Shown piece after piece: positions 17,937 to 27,381 of a stretch of 54,968 bases of DNA; the first letter of the stretch is position 1; every line of letters begins with the position of its first letter. Both the position numbers and the translations under genes were made by a program. Source of the DNA: an uncultured Oscillospiraceae bacterium (GTDB lineage Bacteria; Bacillota; Clostridia; Oscillospirales; Acutalibacteraceae); contig CAUGOD010000020.1 of assembly GCA_959601025.1 (NCBI GenBank), positions 1 to 54,968 of the forward strand, written 5' to 3'. The notes under the pieces were generated by a model. It did not search any database and was not told the origin of the DNA. It worked only from the letters and a program-made list of their open reading frames with translations.

Positions 17937-19190
17937 ATGGCGAGACTGATTATCGAGGGCGGGAGGAGGCTGGAGGGAGAGATAGCCGTCCACGGCGCGA
18001 AAAACAGCGCTCTCCCGGTGCTGGCGGCTACCCTTCTGGCCAGGGGAACAAGTGAGATCAGCAATTGTCCCCAGCTGTCTGATGTAGCGGCTTCGGCGGA
18101 GATACTCCGCCACCTGGGCTGTGTGGTAGGGCGTTCCCAGGGCGTAGTCACGGTGGATTCCACCGGTCTGTACCGGAGCGATATCCCCGACACCCTGATG
18201 CGGGAGATGCGTTCCTCCATCGTGTTCCTCGGCGCGCTGGTCGCCCGGACGGGGGAGGCGCATATGTCCTTTCCCGGAGGCTGTGAGCTGGGCGCACGGC
18301 CAATCGACCTCCACCTTGCCGCGCTGCGGCAGCTGGGGGTGGAAATCACGGAGGAACGGGGCCGGCTGGAATGCCGTGCGGCGGGCCGGTTGAAGGGAAC
18401 GGTCATCGCGCTGGATTTCCCCAGCGTGGGGGCGACGGAAAATATCCTGCTTGCCGCCGCGACCGCCGAGGGGCGGACCACGATCCTGAATGCGGCGCGG
18501 GAACCGGAGATTGTAGATTTGTGCGCTTATCTTACCCGCTGCGGGGCTCGGATTTGCGGCGCGGGGGAAGGAGAAATCCGTATCGATGGGGTGGACAGTC
18601 TGAACGGCAGTCCCCACCGCGTCATGCCCGACAGGATCGAGGCGGTAACCTATCTTGCCGCCGGGGCGGTGACGGGCGGACGATTAACGCTGCGGGGGGC
18701 GGAGCCTTCCCATATCGCCACGGTCCTCCCGGTTTTCGAGGAGTCGGGCTGTATCCTTTCCCACGGGGAGGGAGCGCTGACTCTGCAGGCCCCGGAGCGA
18801 CTGCGGAGGATACGGCTGATACGGACCATGCCCTATCCCGGCTTCCCGACCGACGCGCAGGCGCCGCTGATGGCGATGGCCTGTGTGGCGGAGGGAACCA
18901 GCGTTTTTGTGGAAAATATCTTTGAGAACCGTTATAAACACGCGGGGGAGCTGATTCGGCTGGGCGCGAACATCAAGGTGGAGGGCCGGGTCGCCGTGGT
19001 GGAGGGAACGCCCGCGCTTTCCGGCGCGGAGGTCGAATGCACCGACCTGCGGGGCGGGGCGGCGCTGGTGATCGCCGGCCTGGCCGCCGAGGGAGCTACC
19101 TCCCTGCGGGCGATCCATCATCTTGACCGGGGCTACGAGCGGATTGAGGATGCTCTGCGGGGCGTGGGAGCGGCTATTGAGCGGCGGTAG
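17937..19190 (+). CDS. murA: UDP-N-acetylglucosamine 1-carboxyvinyltransferase
   Basis: First committed enzyme of peptidoglycan synthesis; transfers enolpyruvate from PEP to UDP-GlcNAc. From the Met at 17937 it is 417 aa, the family length, and starts ARLIIEGGRRLEGEIAVHGAKNSALP. The KN pair that binds UDP-GlcNAc is in GAKNS. In the catalytic-loop region I could not find the usual Cys; the segment reads FPGGCELGARPIDLH, where the loop Cys is preserved as GGCELGARP. It is followed by DUF2089, ftsQ and ftsZ genes. Confidence 0.93.
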   Translation: MARLIIEGGRRLEGEIAVHGAKNSALPVLAATLLARGTSEISNCPQLSDVAASAEILRHLGCVVGRSQGVVTVDSTGLYRSDIPDTLMREMRSSIVFLGALVARTGEAHMSFPGGCELGARPIDLHLAALRQLGVEITEERGRLECRAAGRLKGTVIALDFPSVGATENILLAAATAEGRTTILNAAREPEIVDLCAYLTRCGARICGAGEGEIRIDGVDSLNGSPHRVMPDRIEAVTYLAAGAVTGGRLTLRGAEPSHIATVLPVFEESGCILSHGEGALTLQAPERLRRIRLIRTMPYPGFPTDAQAPLMAMACVAEGTSVFVENIFENRYKHAGELIRLGANIKVEGRVAVVEGTPALSGAEVECTDLRGGAALVIAGLAAEGATSLRAIHHLDRGYERIEDALRGVGAAIERR

Positions 19191-19361
19191 AAAAATAGGG
19201 AAATATAAAAAATAAACAAATGAGAGAGGAAGAAACAAAAGACGACAGGCCGCAGCAGAAACATAAATAGCAGCAAGGAACAGAAGCGATAGAGCGATAG
19301 AAAATAAAAAAACTAAATATTATGAAAATAAAATTCAATTTAAATAAAAATAAAATTTATA

Positions 19362-19390
19362 TTGACTTTTATAAAATTAAAAAGTATAAT
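19362..19390 (+). promoter_or_regulatory. promoter for the DUF2089 gene
   Basis: TTGACT, a 17-nt spacer and TATAAT in a very AT-rich stretch (19200-19400). This is one of the best promoters in the window. The AT-rich upstream tract could act as an UP element. Confidence 0.85.
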
Positions 19391-19429
19391 AAATACAAAC
19401 GAATCCACGATTTGCGGGGAGGGAGTGCG

Positions 19430-19729
19430 GTGACAGGGATTCCTGATTGGATGCAGGGCCTGACGGAAGAGGATTTTTCCTTTCTCCGGCATTTCCTGCT
19501 TTCCTCCGGTTCCCTGAAGGAGTTGGCGTCGGTTTACGGCGTTACCTATCCCACCATCCGTCTGCGCCTCGATCGTCTGATCCAGAAGGTTCAGATGAAC
19601 GAAGAAGGAGAAGCCGATCCCTTCGTGTCCCTGCTGCACCGGATGACCCTGGACGACCGGCTGGAAGCGGACACGGCGCAGGCCCTCCTGCGGGAATATC
19701 GGCGGGCGAGGGGAGGGATGGAGCATTAG
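19430..19729 (+). CDS. DUF2089-family putative regulator
   Basis: A 99-aa protein. The N-terminal half (LTEEDFSFLRHFLL, SSGSLKELASVYGVTYPTIRLRLDRLI) has the helix-turn-helix-like pattern of DUF2089 proteins, small Clostridial proteins of uncertain role that resemble sigma-factor region 4. The GTG start follows GGGGAGGGAG. It lies behind its own strong promoter, upstream of ftsQ. Confidence 0.8.
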   Translation: MTGIPDWMQGLTEEDFSFLRHFLLSSGSLKELASVYGVTYPTIRLRLDRLIQKVQMNEEGEADPFVSLLHRMTLDDRLEADTAQALLREYRRARGGMEH

Positions 19730-20109
19730 ACGAACCAGTTAATGGATGGAACGGGATAGAATGGGAGATGGCAGGATTTTTTATGCGGCGTCATGGCGTT
19801 ATGCGGCAAAATTTTTCTTAATTCGTTCTTAATTTCATCCGGACACGGCTGAAATTCGTCGGGTTCCCCTTTTCTTTTCGTCGGCGGTTTGTTATGATTA
19901 TTTTTATACATTTCCTATGCTTCCGCACGTGCTTTCGCACCTCTTCTCCCGAAACGCTATCCGCTGGGAAAGGCGATGGGAAGACGACGGTACGGACGGA
20001 TTGGCGGCGTTCCGAAACGGAAAGCATCGGGAAACGCGCCGCCTTTCCGCCGGGCGGGAGACAAATCCGGCGCCATCGGAACAGAACAAGCAGAGGCGGG
20101 CGATAGAGA

Positions 20110-21072
20110 ATGTCCAAAAACAGCAAGGATGAACGAACAATACAGAAGACGGCCGCGAAAAAGCAGCCGCCGAAAAAGAAAAAAAAGCGCCGGCTGAGGC
20201 CTTTCCGGGTGGCGATTCTGGTCCTGATCCTGCTGGTTCTGGTCGGAGGAATCGTCGCGGGCGTTCTGCTGCTACTGCGGCCCGGAGTCAAGGCCCAGCC
20301 GGGGGAAGAAAATACACAAGCGGTTTTCGGTGTGAAAACGATCGACGTCGAGGGCAGCGTCCACTACACCGCTGAGGAAATCGTCGAGGCGAGCGGGTTG
20401 TACATCGGCCAGAGCATCTTTTCCCTCAAAAAACGGCAGGCGGCGGAAAAAATCCTGCAGGCTTTTCCGTATGTGGAGCAGGTGACGGTGGACAGTCCCA
20501 CCCTGACCACGCTGAAAATCACCATTGAGGAGGCAGAGCCGGTCGCGGTGGTCGCCAAGGACGACGGCTGGATCATCCTCGGCGCGAACGGAAAGGGGCT
20601 GGAAGCGCTTCCGGAAGGCAGCGAGCGGCTGTCCGAGTATGTGAGGGTGCGCTGCGGGCTGCTGGATGACGCCGCGGTGGGAAGCCGGCTGCTGTCGGAC
20701 GAGAGTATGGACGCTTTACAGGCGCTGTTCACCGCCTTTTCAGCGCATTCGCTCACCGATATCCGGGAGATCGACCTGCGGGACGATACCGATATCCGGC
20801 TGAACTGGCGGGATCAGATCGTCCTCGCACTGGGGAACGACATCAATCTCGACCATAAGATCGAGGTGCTGGCCGCCAAGGTCATTTCCCTGGTGCTGGA
20901 AAAGCATGGGGATACGGCACGGGGTGTGATCAACGTCAGCTCGTATTCCGGTTCGGACCCCGATCAGTATCAGGCGGTATTCACGCCGGAGAACCTGCTG
21001 CCCACCACCACGGCGCCCGGTACAGGCACGTCGGCGGCTCCGACAACCACGACGGCTTCGTCTGCTGCCTGA
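20110..21072 (+). CDS. ftsQ: cell division protein FtsQ/DivIB
   Basis: Bitopic divisome protein of 320 aa. A highly basic cytoplasmic N-terminus (KKQPPKKKKKRRLRPF) precedes one transmembrane helix (about 34-56). A POTRA domain follows (VKTIDVEGSVHYTAEEIVEASGL), then the FtsQ beta domain. The C-terminus ends in a Thr/Ala/Ser-rich tail that is not part of the core domain. It sits just upstream of ftsZ, a remnant of the dcw order. Confidence 0.9.
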   Translation: MSKNSKDERTIQKTAAKKQPPKKKKKRRLRPFRVAILVLILLVLVGGIVAGVLLLLRPGVKAQPGEENTQAVFGVKTIDVEGSVHYTAEEIVEASGLYIGQSIFSLKKRQAAEKILQAFPYVEQVTVDSPTLTTLKITIEEAEPVAVVAKDDGWIILGANGKGLEALPEGSERLSEYVRVRCGLLDDAAVGSRLLSDESMDALQALFTAFSAHSLTDIREIDLRDDTDIRLNWRDQIVLALGNDINLDHKIEVLAAKVISLVLEKHGDTARGVINVSSYSGSDPDQYQAVFTPENLLPTTTAPGTGTSAAPTTTTASSAA

Positions 21073-21119
21073 CATCCGGTTTTCCGGTATTTTTCCATGG
21101 AGTATTTTTACGCGAACGG

Positions 21120-21148
21120 TTGAATTTGCCCGGGGACCATGGTAAGAT
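21120..21148 (+). promoter_or_regulatory. promoter for ftsZ
   Basis: TTGAAT, 17 nt and TAAGAT between ftsQ and ftsZ, giving ftsZ about 100 nt of leader. It allows ftsZ expression independent of ftsQ. Confidence 0.6.
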
Positions 21149-21255
21149 AAAAAAAGCGTATAGTGAAAATACAGCCGCATGGCCGCTTTTCCGGCTTCGG
21201 CTTAAAATTTAAGGAATTTTCCGTTTTCAGGAAAATAAAGCTGGGAGGAAGTTAC

Positions 21256-22338
<1,083 letters not shown>

Positions 22339-22398
22339 GCAGGCCGCACGCGAAAGCGCAAAAACAACAAATTCCTGTATTTCTGCATAAGGTGCCGG

Positions 22399-22440
22399 GG
22401 ACCGGAAGAGCTGTAAAACGGCAGCGCCTCCGGTCCTTCG
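22399..22440 (+). terminator. probable ftsZ terminator
   Basis: GGACCGGA pairs with TCCGGTCC around a 22-nt loop that can itself pair partly; the tail (TTCGTGCGTTTA) is only modestly T-rich. Confidence 0.45.
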
Positions 22441-22610
22441 TGCGTTTATATGCTACCCCCTCGCTTTATTTTGGATAGAGGTTTATTTTCATCCCATTCC
22501 GGCCCGTTCCAGACCAAATCAGGCGGTTTTGGCTGAAATTTTTCTTTTACCGCTGTCGGTGACTCAGGATTTCCTCCGCGCGCCGATTTTCTCTTGCAAT
22601 CTGTTGTTTT

Positions 22611-22701
22611 TATGGTATAATGTCGTTTGGGAGAAATACCGACAGGTATTTCTCAATTGCGCCGCCGGCAAAGGTCGGCAGAGAATTCGGCCGGGCGGCG
22701 C
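22611..22701 (+). repeat. two-hairpin structured repeat, copy 1
   Basis: The unit starts TATGGTATAATG, then hairpin I (AGAAATACC / GGTATTTCT, GACA loop), then ATT, then hairpin II bounded by GCGCCGCCGG and CCGGGCGGCGC. A -35-like TTGCAA lies 16 nt before the TATAAT, so this copy could be transcribed. It is joined head to tail with copy 2. Confidence 0.8.
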
Positions 22702-22790
22702 TATGGTATAATGTCAGCAGGGAGAAATGCGCAAGCATTTCTCCATTGCGCCGCCGGTAAGCGTTGGCAAAGAAACCGGCCGGGCGGCGC
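22702..22790 (+). repeat. two-hairpin structured repeat, copy 2
   Basis: Same order as copy 1: TATGGTATAATG, hairpin I (AGAAATGC / GCATTTCT closed by a GCAA tetraloop), hairpin II GCGCCGCCGGT ... ACCGGCCGGGCGGCGC. The stems differ from copy 1 by paired changes. Confidence 0.8.
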
Positions 22791-22838
22791 TATGGTATAA
22801 TGGCAACAGTGGGAAAATGCCGACAGGTATTTCTCAAT
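22791..22838 (+). repeat. two-hairpin structured repeat, copy 3 (truncated)
   Basis: TATGGTATAATG and hairpin I (AAATGCC / GGTATTT, with one G-U pair) are present; hairpin II is missing and the sequence changes to the corA leader. The retained TATAAT could provide the corA promoter. Confidence 0.7.
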
Positions 22839-22867
22839 TTCTCTGGAAATCCTAGGAGGTGGAGACG

Positions 22868-22933
22868 GTGAGCCCTGACCCTGGTCGAAGTTGCTGCAAA
22901 AATTTAACAACCGGGGCGCGCCGCCTTCTGTAA
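22868..22933 (+). CDS. candidate corA leader peptide
   Basis: A 21-aa frame starting GTG (read MSPDPGRSCCKNLTTGARRLL when split, ending TAA) behind TAGGAGGTGG at ideal spacing. It stops 33 nt before corA and 3 nt before a hairpin that covers the corA ribosome binding site. It is not similar to the Salmonella corL or mgtL peptides that I know; the arrangement, not the sequence, suggests regulation. Confidence 0.4.
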   Translation: MSPDPGRSCCKNLTTGARRLL

Positions 22934-22936
22934 CGC

Positions 22937-22963
22937 CGCGCATCCCGGGAAAGGGGATGCGCG
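22937..22963 (+). promoter_or_regulatory. hairpin masking the corA ribosome binding site
   Basis: A perfect 10-bp stem (CGCGCATCCC / GGGATGCGCG) with loop GGGAAAG. Its loop and right arm include the AAAGGGG ribosome binding site of corA, whose ATG follows 3 nt later. A ribosome ending the leader frame at 22933 would cover the left arm and could open it. Confidence 0.55.
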
Positions 22964-22966
22964 CAA

Positions 22967-23893
22967 ATGCTGCATTATTACAAGACGGTCAACGGCCGTA
23001 TCCGCGAGCAGGAGGAGCTGGAGGACGGCTGCTGGATCGACGCGGTCAATCCGGATGAAAAGGAAATCAATTTCCTGATCCAGCAGTTTTCTCTGGAACC
23101 GGATTTCCTCCGCGCCGCGCTGGACGAGGAGGAATCCTCCCGTATCGAAAGCGAGGATGGGACGACCCTGATCATTATTGACGCTCCGGTCGCCGAAAAG
23201 GGCGATGACGGCGTTACGTACTATACGATGCCAATGGGGATTCTGGTGACCAAAACCAATGTAATTACGGTTTCCCTGCGGGAAAACACCGTCATCGCGG
23301 AATTCGCGGAGGGTGTGGTCCGCAACGTGCAGACCGAACTGAAAACCCAGTTTGTGCTGCGGGTGATCCTCCGGGTGGCGACCCGGTACCTGCAGTATCT
23401 GAAACAGATCGACAAGATGTCCAATCTGCTGGAACGGCAGCTTCGGAAATCCATGAAGAATAAAGAGCTGATCCAGCTGCTGGACGTGGAAAAATCGCTG
23501 GTGTATTTCTCCACCTCCCTGAAATCGGACGAGACCACGCTGGAAAAGCTGATGCGTGGCCGCTATATCAAGCTGTATGAAGAGGATCAGGATCTGCTGG
23601 AGGATGTGCTGATTGAGATCAAGCAGGCTATCGAAATGTCCAGCATTTACCTCAACATCCTTTCGGGTACTATGGACGCGTTTGCCTCGGTTATCTCCAA
23701 CAATTTGAACATCGTGATGAAGGTGCTCGCTTCTATTACCATCGTGATTTCCATCCCGAACATCATTGCGGGCTTCTATGGCATGAACGTGGAAGGACTT
23801 CCGCTGTCACAGTTTTTCTGGTTCCCGATGGTGCTGTCGCTGGCGCTGATGGGTGTGGTCGGCTTTATTCTGCACAAAAAAGATATGCTGTAA
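22967..23893 (+). CDS. corA: CorA-family divalent cation transporter
   Basis: Magnesium or cobalt channel of 308 aa. The large N-terminal cytoplasmic domain and long helix region precede two C-terminal transmembrane helices. The signature YGMNV is near residue 272 between them, and a basic end (LHKKDML) follows. It belongs to the shorter CorA branch of Firmicutes. It stands alone between structured repeats and a strong terminator. Confidence 0.93.
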   Translation: MLHYYKTVNGRIREQEELEDGCWIDAVNPDEKEINFLIQQFSLEPDFLRAALDEEESSRIESEDGTTLIIIDAPVAEKGDDGVTYYTMPMGILVTKTNVITVSLRENTVIAEFAEGVVRNVQTELKTQFVLRVILRVATRYLQYLKQIDKMSNLLERQLRKSMKNKELIQLLDVEKSLVYFSTSLKSDETTLEKLMRGRYIKLYEEDQDLLEDVLIEIKQAIEMSSIYLNILSGTMDAFASVISNNLNIVMKVLASITIVISIPNIIAGFYGMNVEGLPLSQFFWFPMVLSLALMGVVGFILHKKDML

Positions 23894-23896
23894 AAG

Positions 23897-23943
23897 AAAA
23901 GCGCTTTCCCCGGCAATTACGAAGCGGGGAAAGCGCTTTTTTA
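23897..23943 (+). terminator. corA terminator
   Basis: A perfect 15-bp stem (AAAAGCGCTTTCCCC / GGGGAAAGCGCTTTT) with a 14-nt loop and T-rich end. Confidence 0.9.
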
Positions 23944-24002
23944 GGTTTTCTCCCACTCCCCTTCTGCCGGGAAGGGTTGTAAAACCCGGAAAAATGGAAA
24001 AG

Positions 24003-24038
24003 AAAAATGACGGAAGCTGACCGGCTTCCGTCATTTTT
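24003..24038 (-). terminator. terminator of the alcohol dehydrogenase gene
   Basis: A perfect 15-bp stem (AAAAATGACGGAAGC / GCTTCCGTCATTTTT) with a 6-nt loop; the minus-strand tail is TTTTTCTTTT. It can also work from the plus side. Confidence 0.85.
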
Positions 24039-24056
24039 TGTGCGGGCTTCCGTCCT

Positions 24057-25223
24057 TTACCGGGCGAGGAGGTAAATCTGGTAAACGTCTTCTTCCATCA
24101 GCTCGCGGAAATGCCCCTGGGGGCCGCTCGCCGTGCATTTCTGCGCCATTTCCCGCAGGCGATCCTCCGGAATATCCGCCTCCGACAGCCGGACGGGCAG
24201 GCCGAGGGAGCGATAGAACTGCTCCAGCCGGGCGATCCCCAGCTCGACCGCCCGCTCCTTGTTTCCGTGCGCAACCTCTACCCCGAGTACGCGGGAAGAA
24301 AACTGGACGAACCGGTCGGGGTCGTCCCGCCAGACATGCTTCATCCACGCCGGGAAGACAATGGACAGCCCTGCTCCATGCGCGATATCGTAGAGCGCGC
24401 TGAGCTCGTGTTCGATTTGGTGGGAGCCCCAGTCCCCGATTCGTCCGGTATCCAGCAGGTCGTTGTGCGCGATGGTGCCGGCCCACATGAGCTCAGCCCG
24501 TGCGTCGTAATCCTGGGGATGGGCCAAGACGAGAGGCGCGAAATCGAGGACGGTGCGCATAGTGGCTTCGATCAGCCGGTCGGTGAAGTCCACATGCTCC
24601 ACCCGGGTGAAATACCGCTCCATCAGGTGAGCGAGGATATCCGACGCGCCGCAGGCGGTTTGGTAGGCGGGGAGGGTGCAGGTAAGCTCGGGGTTCATTA
24701 TGGCGAACCGCGGGATCATCGCCGGGCCGCCGCAGCCCCTTTTCAGCAGCCCCTCTTCCTTGGTGATGACGCTGCTGGGGCTGGTTTCGCTGCCGGCGGC
24801 GGGGATGGTGAGCACCGCGCCGACCGGCAACGCTTCGCTGAAACGCGCTTTTCCTTCATAGAAGTCCCACACGTCCCCGGCGTAAGGGACCCCGACCGCG
24901 ATCGCCTTGGCGGTGTCGATCGCGCTACCGCCGCCTGCCGCGAGAAGAAAATCCACCTTGTTTTCCCGGCAGAGACGGACACCCTCCCGTACCAGGCCGA
25001 GACGGGGATTGGGCTGGACGCCGGGCAGCTCGAAGACCGCGAGACCTTCCGCTTCCATGCCGCGTATGAGCGTGTCGTACAGTCCGCTGCGTTTGATGCT
25101 GCCGCCCCCGTACACCAGCAGGACACGGGAGCCGCCGCACAGGCGGATTTCCCGGGCCGCATCCTTTTCCACTCCTTTGCCGAACAGGATTTTCGCGGGG
25201 TTATGAAAAACAAAATTGTTCAT
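24057..25223 (-). CDS. iron-containing alcohol dehydrogenase (butanol-dehydrogenase type)
   Basis: NAD(P)H-dependent group III alcohol dehydrogenase that reduces aldehydes during fermentation. It is 388 aa from the Met at 25223, behind AGGAAAGGA. The nucleotide loop AAGGGSAIDTAKA is near residue 96. The metal ligands are the Asp and His of GASDILAHLMERYF and the two His of the SHQIEHELSALYDIAHGAG region. The opening NNFVFHNPAKILFGKG fits the YugJ/BdhA branch. It has no operon partner here. Confidence 0.92.
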   Translation of the reverse strand: MNNFVFHNPAKILFGKGVEKDAAREIRLCGGSRVLLVYGGGSIKRSGLYDTLIRGMEAEGLAVFELPGVQPNPRLGLVREGVRLCRENKVDFLLAAGGGSAIDTAKAIAVGVPYAGDVWDFYEGKARFSEALPVGAVLTIPAAGSETSPSSVITKEEGLLKRGCGGPAMIPRFAIMNPELTCTLPAYQTACGASDILAHLMERYFTRVEHVDFTDRLIEATMRTVLDFAPLVLAHPQDYDARAELMWAGTIAHNDLLDTGRIGDWGSHQIEHELSALYDIAHGAGLSIVFPAWMKHVWRDDPDRFVQFSSRVLGVEVAHGNKERAVELGIARLEQFYRSLGLPVRLSEADIPEDRLREMAQKCTASGPQGHFRELMEEDVYQIYLLAR

Positions 25224-25360
25224 TTGGGTTAACCGTCCTTTCCTGATCTGAAAGATTGCGCCGCTTGGCTTGTCAATACCTTCACTATACACCGTCGGCA
25301 AACCAAAATTGTGAAATTTTTGTTATATATCCGGGAGGGAGAAGCGCGAATAAGAGAAAA

Positions 25361-25478
25361 TATGGTAAAATATTATTATCCGCCGCCGGCAGGGAATAAT
25401 CATGACGTTAAGGAGAATGCGGCGGCATTTCTCAATTGCGCCGCCAGATAAGGCCGGCAGAGAATCCGATTTTGCAGG
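25361..25478 (+). repeat. two-hairpin structured repeat, copy 4 (diverged)
   Basis: Starts TATGGTAAAAT and carries about 40 nt of extra or changed sequence. It then resumes with hairpin I (AGAATGC / GCATTTCT, GGCG loop), ATTGCGCCGCC and the conserved AAGGCCGGCAGAGAATCCG. The closing GGCGGCGC arm is lost. It lies about 110 nt upstream of the uridine phosphorylase gene. Confidence 0.7.
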
Positions 25479-25588
25479 CTAAGTACGGTTTGAGTAAAGT
25501 GAAAAGCGTAATAAGAGCAAAAACGAAGAAAGACGGCATCCGAAAGGCTGCCTGTGGAAAATAAGAAGACGGAGAGGAGAAACGCACG

Positions 25589-26398
25589 ATGCTGAATTTT
25601 AACGAGGAAGCCATGTACCATATCGGGCTGACCCCCTCACAGGGGGCGGAGTACGCCATCCTGACCGGCGACCCCGGACGGGTGGAGTCCATCGCCCGGC
25701 GGCTGGATGGGGCGGCGTTCGTCGCCAGCAATCGGGAATACGCCTCCTGGGCGGGAACGCTGGATGGGGAGCGGGTGCTGGTCGTTTCCCATGGGATCGG
25801 CGGGCCGTCCACGGCCATCTGCGTGGAGGAGCTGGCCCGCTGCGGGGTCAGGACTCTGATCCGGGTGGGTACCTGCGGAGGGATGGCGCTCTCTGTCAAG
25901 GGCGGCGACCTGGTGATCGCCAACGCCGCCATCCGGCAGGAGGGAACCAGCCGCGAATACCTACCCCTCGCCTTCCCGGCGGTATCGGATTTCGCGGTAA
26001 CAGCGGCGTTGGCGGACGCAGCGGCGGCGCTCTGCGGGACGGCGGGCGAGCGGACGGCGCACGTCGGGGTGGTGCAGTGCAAGGATTCCTTTTACGGCCA
26101 GCACAGCCCGGAGGATTCCCCGGTTTCCTATGAACTCAAAAACCAATGGCAGGCCTGGCTGCGGGCGGGATGCCTCGCCTCCGAGATGGAGTCGGCGGCG
26201 CTGTATGCCGTTGCGGCCGCGCGGGGACTGCGGGCGGGCTGCGTCCTTCATGTGCTGTGGAACCAGGAGCGGGCGGCGGCCGGACTTCCCGACCGGAAGG
26301 ATACCGATACCGCCGAGGCGGCGCTGGCCGCGATCGGCGCCGTCCGGCGGCTGATAGCGGCAGGGAAGACCGGAGAGGGAGAGGAGCGACGAGGATGA
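25589..26398 (+). CDS. udp: uridine phosphorylase
   Basis: Purine/uridine phosphorylase superfamily enzyme that cleaves uridine to uracil and ribose 1-phosphate. The protein is 269 aa. The phosphate-binding LTGDPGRV, RVGTCGG and the ribose-contact segment ASEMESAALYA are present; VVQCKDSFYGQHSPE fits uridine rather than purine phosphorylases. The start MLNFNEEAMYHIGLT is near the family norm. The substrate call is likely but not certain. Confidence 0.85.
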   Translation: MLNFNEEAMYHIGLTPSQGAEYAILTGDPGRVESIARRLDGAAFVASNREYASWAGTLDGERVLVVSHGIGGPSTAICVEELARCGVRTLIRVGTCGGMALSVKGGDLVIANAAIRQEGTSREYLPLAFPAVSDFAVTAALADAAAALCGTAGERTAHVGVVQCKDSFYGQHSPEDSPVSYELKNQWQAWLRAGCLASEMESAALYAVAAARGLRAGCVLHVLWNQERAAAGLPDRKDTDTAEAALAAIGAVRRLIAAGKTGEGEERRG

Positions 26399-26702
26399 CG
26401 AGGGGGATGAGGGGATGAGGGGGATTGGAGAATTTCATCCATGTGGGGGATTCCCGTATACCCTGCTTTCCACGTAGATTATCCTTTGATTCCGCAGAAC
26501 CATATAGACGGCAAGCCATGACATGGGGGAAAACCATACGGCGGCGGAAACTGCCTCATTTTCCGCGAAAAGTCTTTGCCATAAACAGCGAATCGGCGGA
26601 AACCGGGAAAAAGACAGGTCCGCAACCGCCGAAAGGAATCCCTTTTTATGATTGGTGTTGCTAATGCCTAAATTTGGAAATCATTAGTCGAATTGCACAA
26701 AG
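26399..26702. other. intergenic region after udp with a G-run tract
   Basis: Begins with GGGGG-ATGA-GGGG-ATGA-GGGGG (26402-26423), a possible G-quadruplex on the plus strand. No supportable gene follows; an open frame at 26425-26664 lacks a ribosome binding site and family features. Confidence 0.4.
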
Positions 26703-26732
26703 GAGCCGCCGCCCATTTCTGGACGGCGGCTC
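26703..26732. terminator. hairpin between udp and the XRE gene
   Basis: A 12-bp stem with one G-U pair (GAGCCGCCGCCC / GGACGGCGGCTC). The tails are weak on both sides (AATAAAAT, CCTTTGTG). It may end transcripts from both converging genes. Confidence 0.5.
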
Positions 26733-26871
26733 AATAAAATATGGGTTTTATTGCGCCTGATAAATAAGTTACTCTTGCTGTCCGCAGATTTCACATACAC
26801 GAATTGTCATTGCGGACTCTTCTGCCCATTTGGTTTCTTCTTTTTACCTTTATCTCAAAAGTAGAGCAGGT

Positions 26872-27381
26872 TCATATTTTCTTTCGTGTTAAGCAAATTC
26901 CAACAATTGCCCCTATAAGGACTATCGGCGCTAATCTGACAAACAGCCATTCAAATGAGTGAAAAGCTGCTCCGATAACAGCGGTTTCAGGATCACTATA
27001 ATCCCAACCTAAATAAGGGCTATTTAATGCTCTCAAGGCTATAAAAACTGTTACTATAACCGCACATACTGAGATAAGCAGCCAATGGAGTGTTTTTCGT
27101 CTTGTATTCTTCCTTTGCGCAAGCTGCATATTTATAACCTCCAGTTTTTCGGAAATTGCTTTCAAATCATCAGCCTTCGTCTCAATAACAGTTTCTCCAA
27201 GCAAAGTGCTTACAGGTGTTTCAAGGACTTCCGATATAGAGAGCAGCATATCAGAATCAGGAACTGACAATCCCTTTTCCCATTTAGAGATTGTTTGCCT
27301 CACCACATTCAGCTTGATAGCAAGCTCTTCTTGCGAAAGTCCTTTTGATTTTCTAATCGCTTTAATGTTTTCCTTTAACAT
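26872..27381 (-). CDS. XRE-family regulator with membrane-spanning C-terminus
   Basis: A 169-aa protein. The N-terminal helix-turn-helix (MLKENIKAIRKSKGLSQEELA, RQTISKWEKGLSVPDSDMLL) is followed by a coiled segment and two hydrophobic helices (about 98-115 and 148-165), ending in a basic tail. Such membrane-tethered XRE proteins are common in Clostridia and may sense envelope signals (inference). The gene is clearly richer in A and T than its neighbours, suggesting acquisition. Confidence 0.87.
   Translation of the reverse strand: MLKENIKAIRKSKGLSQEELAIKLNVVRQTISKWEKGLSVPDSDMLLSISEVLETPVSTLLGETVIETKADDLKAISEKLEVINMQLAQRKNTRRKTLHWLLISVCAVIVTVFIALRALNSPYLGWDYSDPETAVIGAAFHSFEWLFVRLAPIVLIGAIVGICLTRKKI

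Noticed and set aside
22611..22838. CRISPR-like array
   Set aside because: Whole units repeat head to tail with diverging stems; there are no unique spacers between constant repeats and no cas genes.
22840..22966. Metal riboswitch (M-box or yybP-ykoY) before corA
   Set aside because: I could not match the conserved core of either class; the leader-peptide plus hairpin reading fits better.
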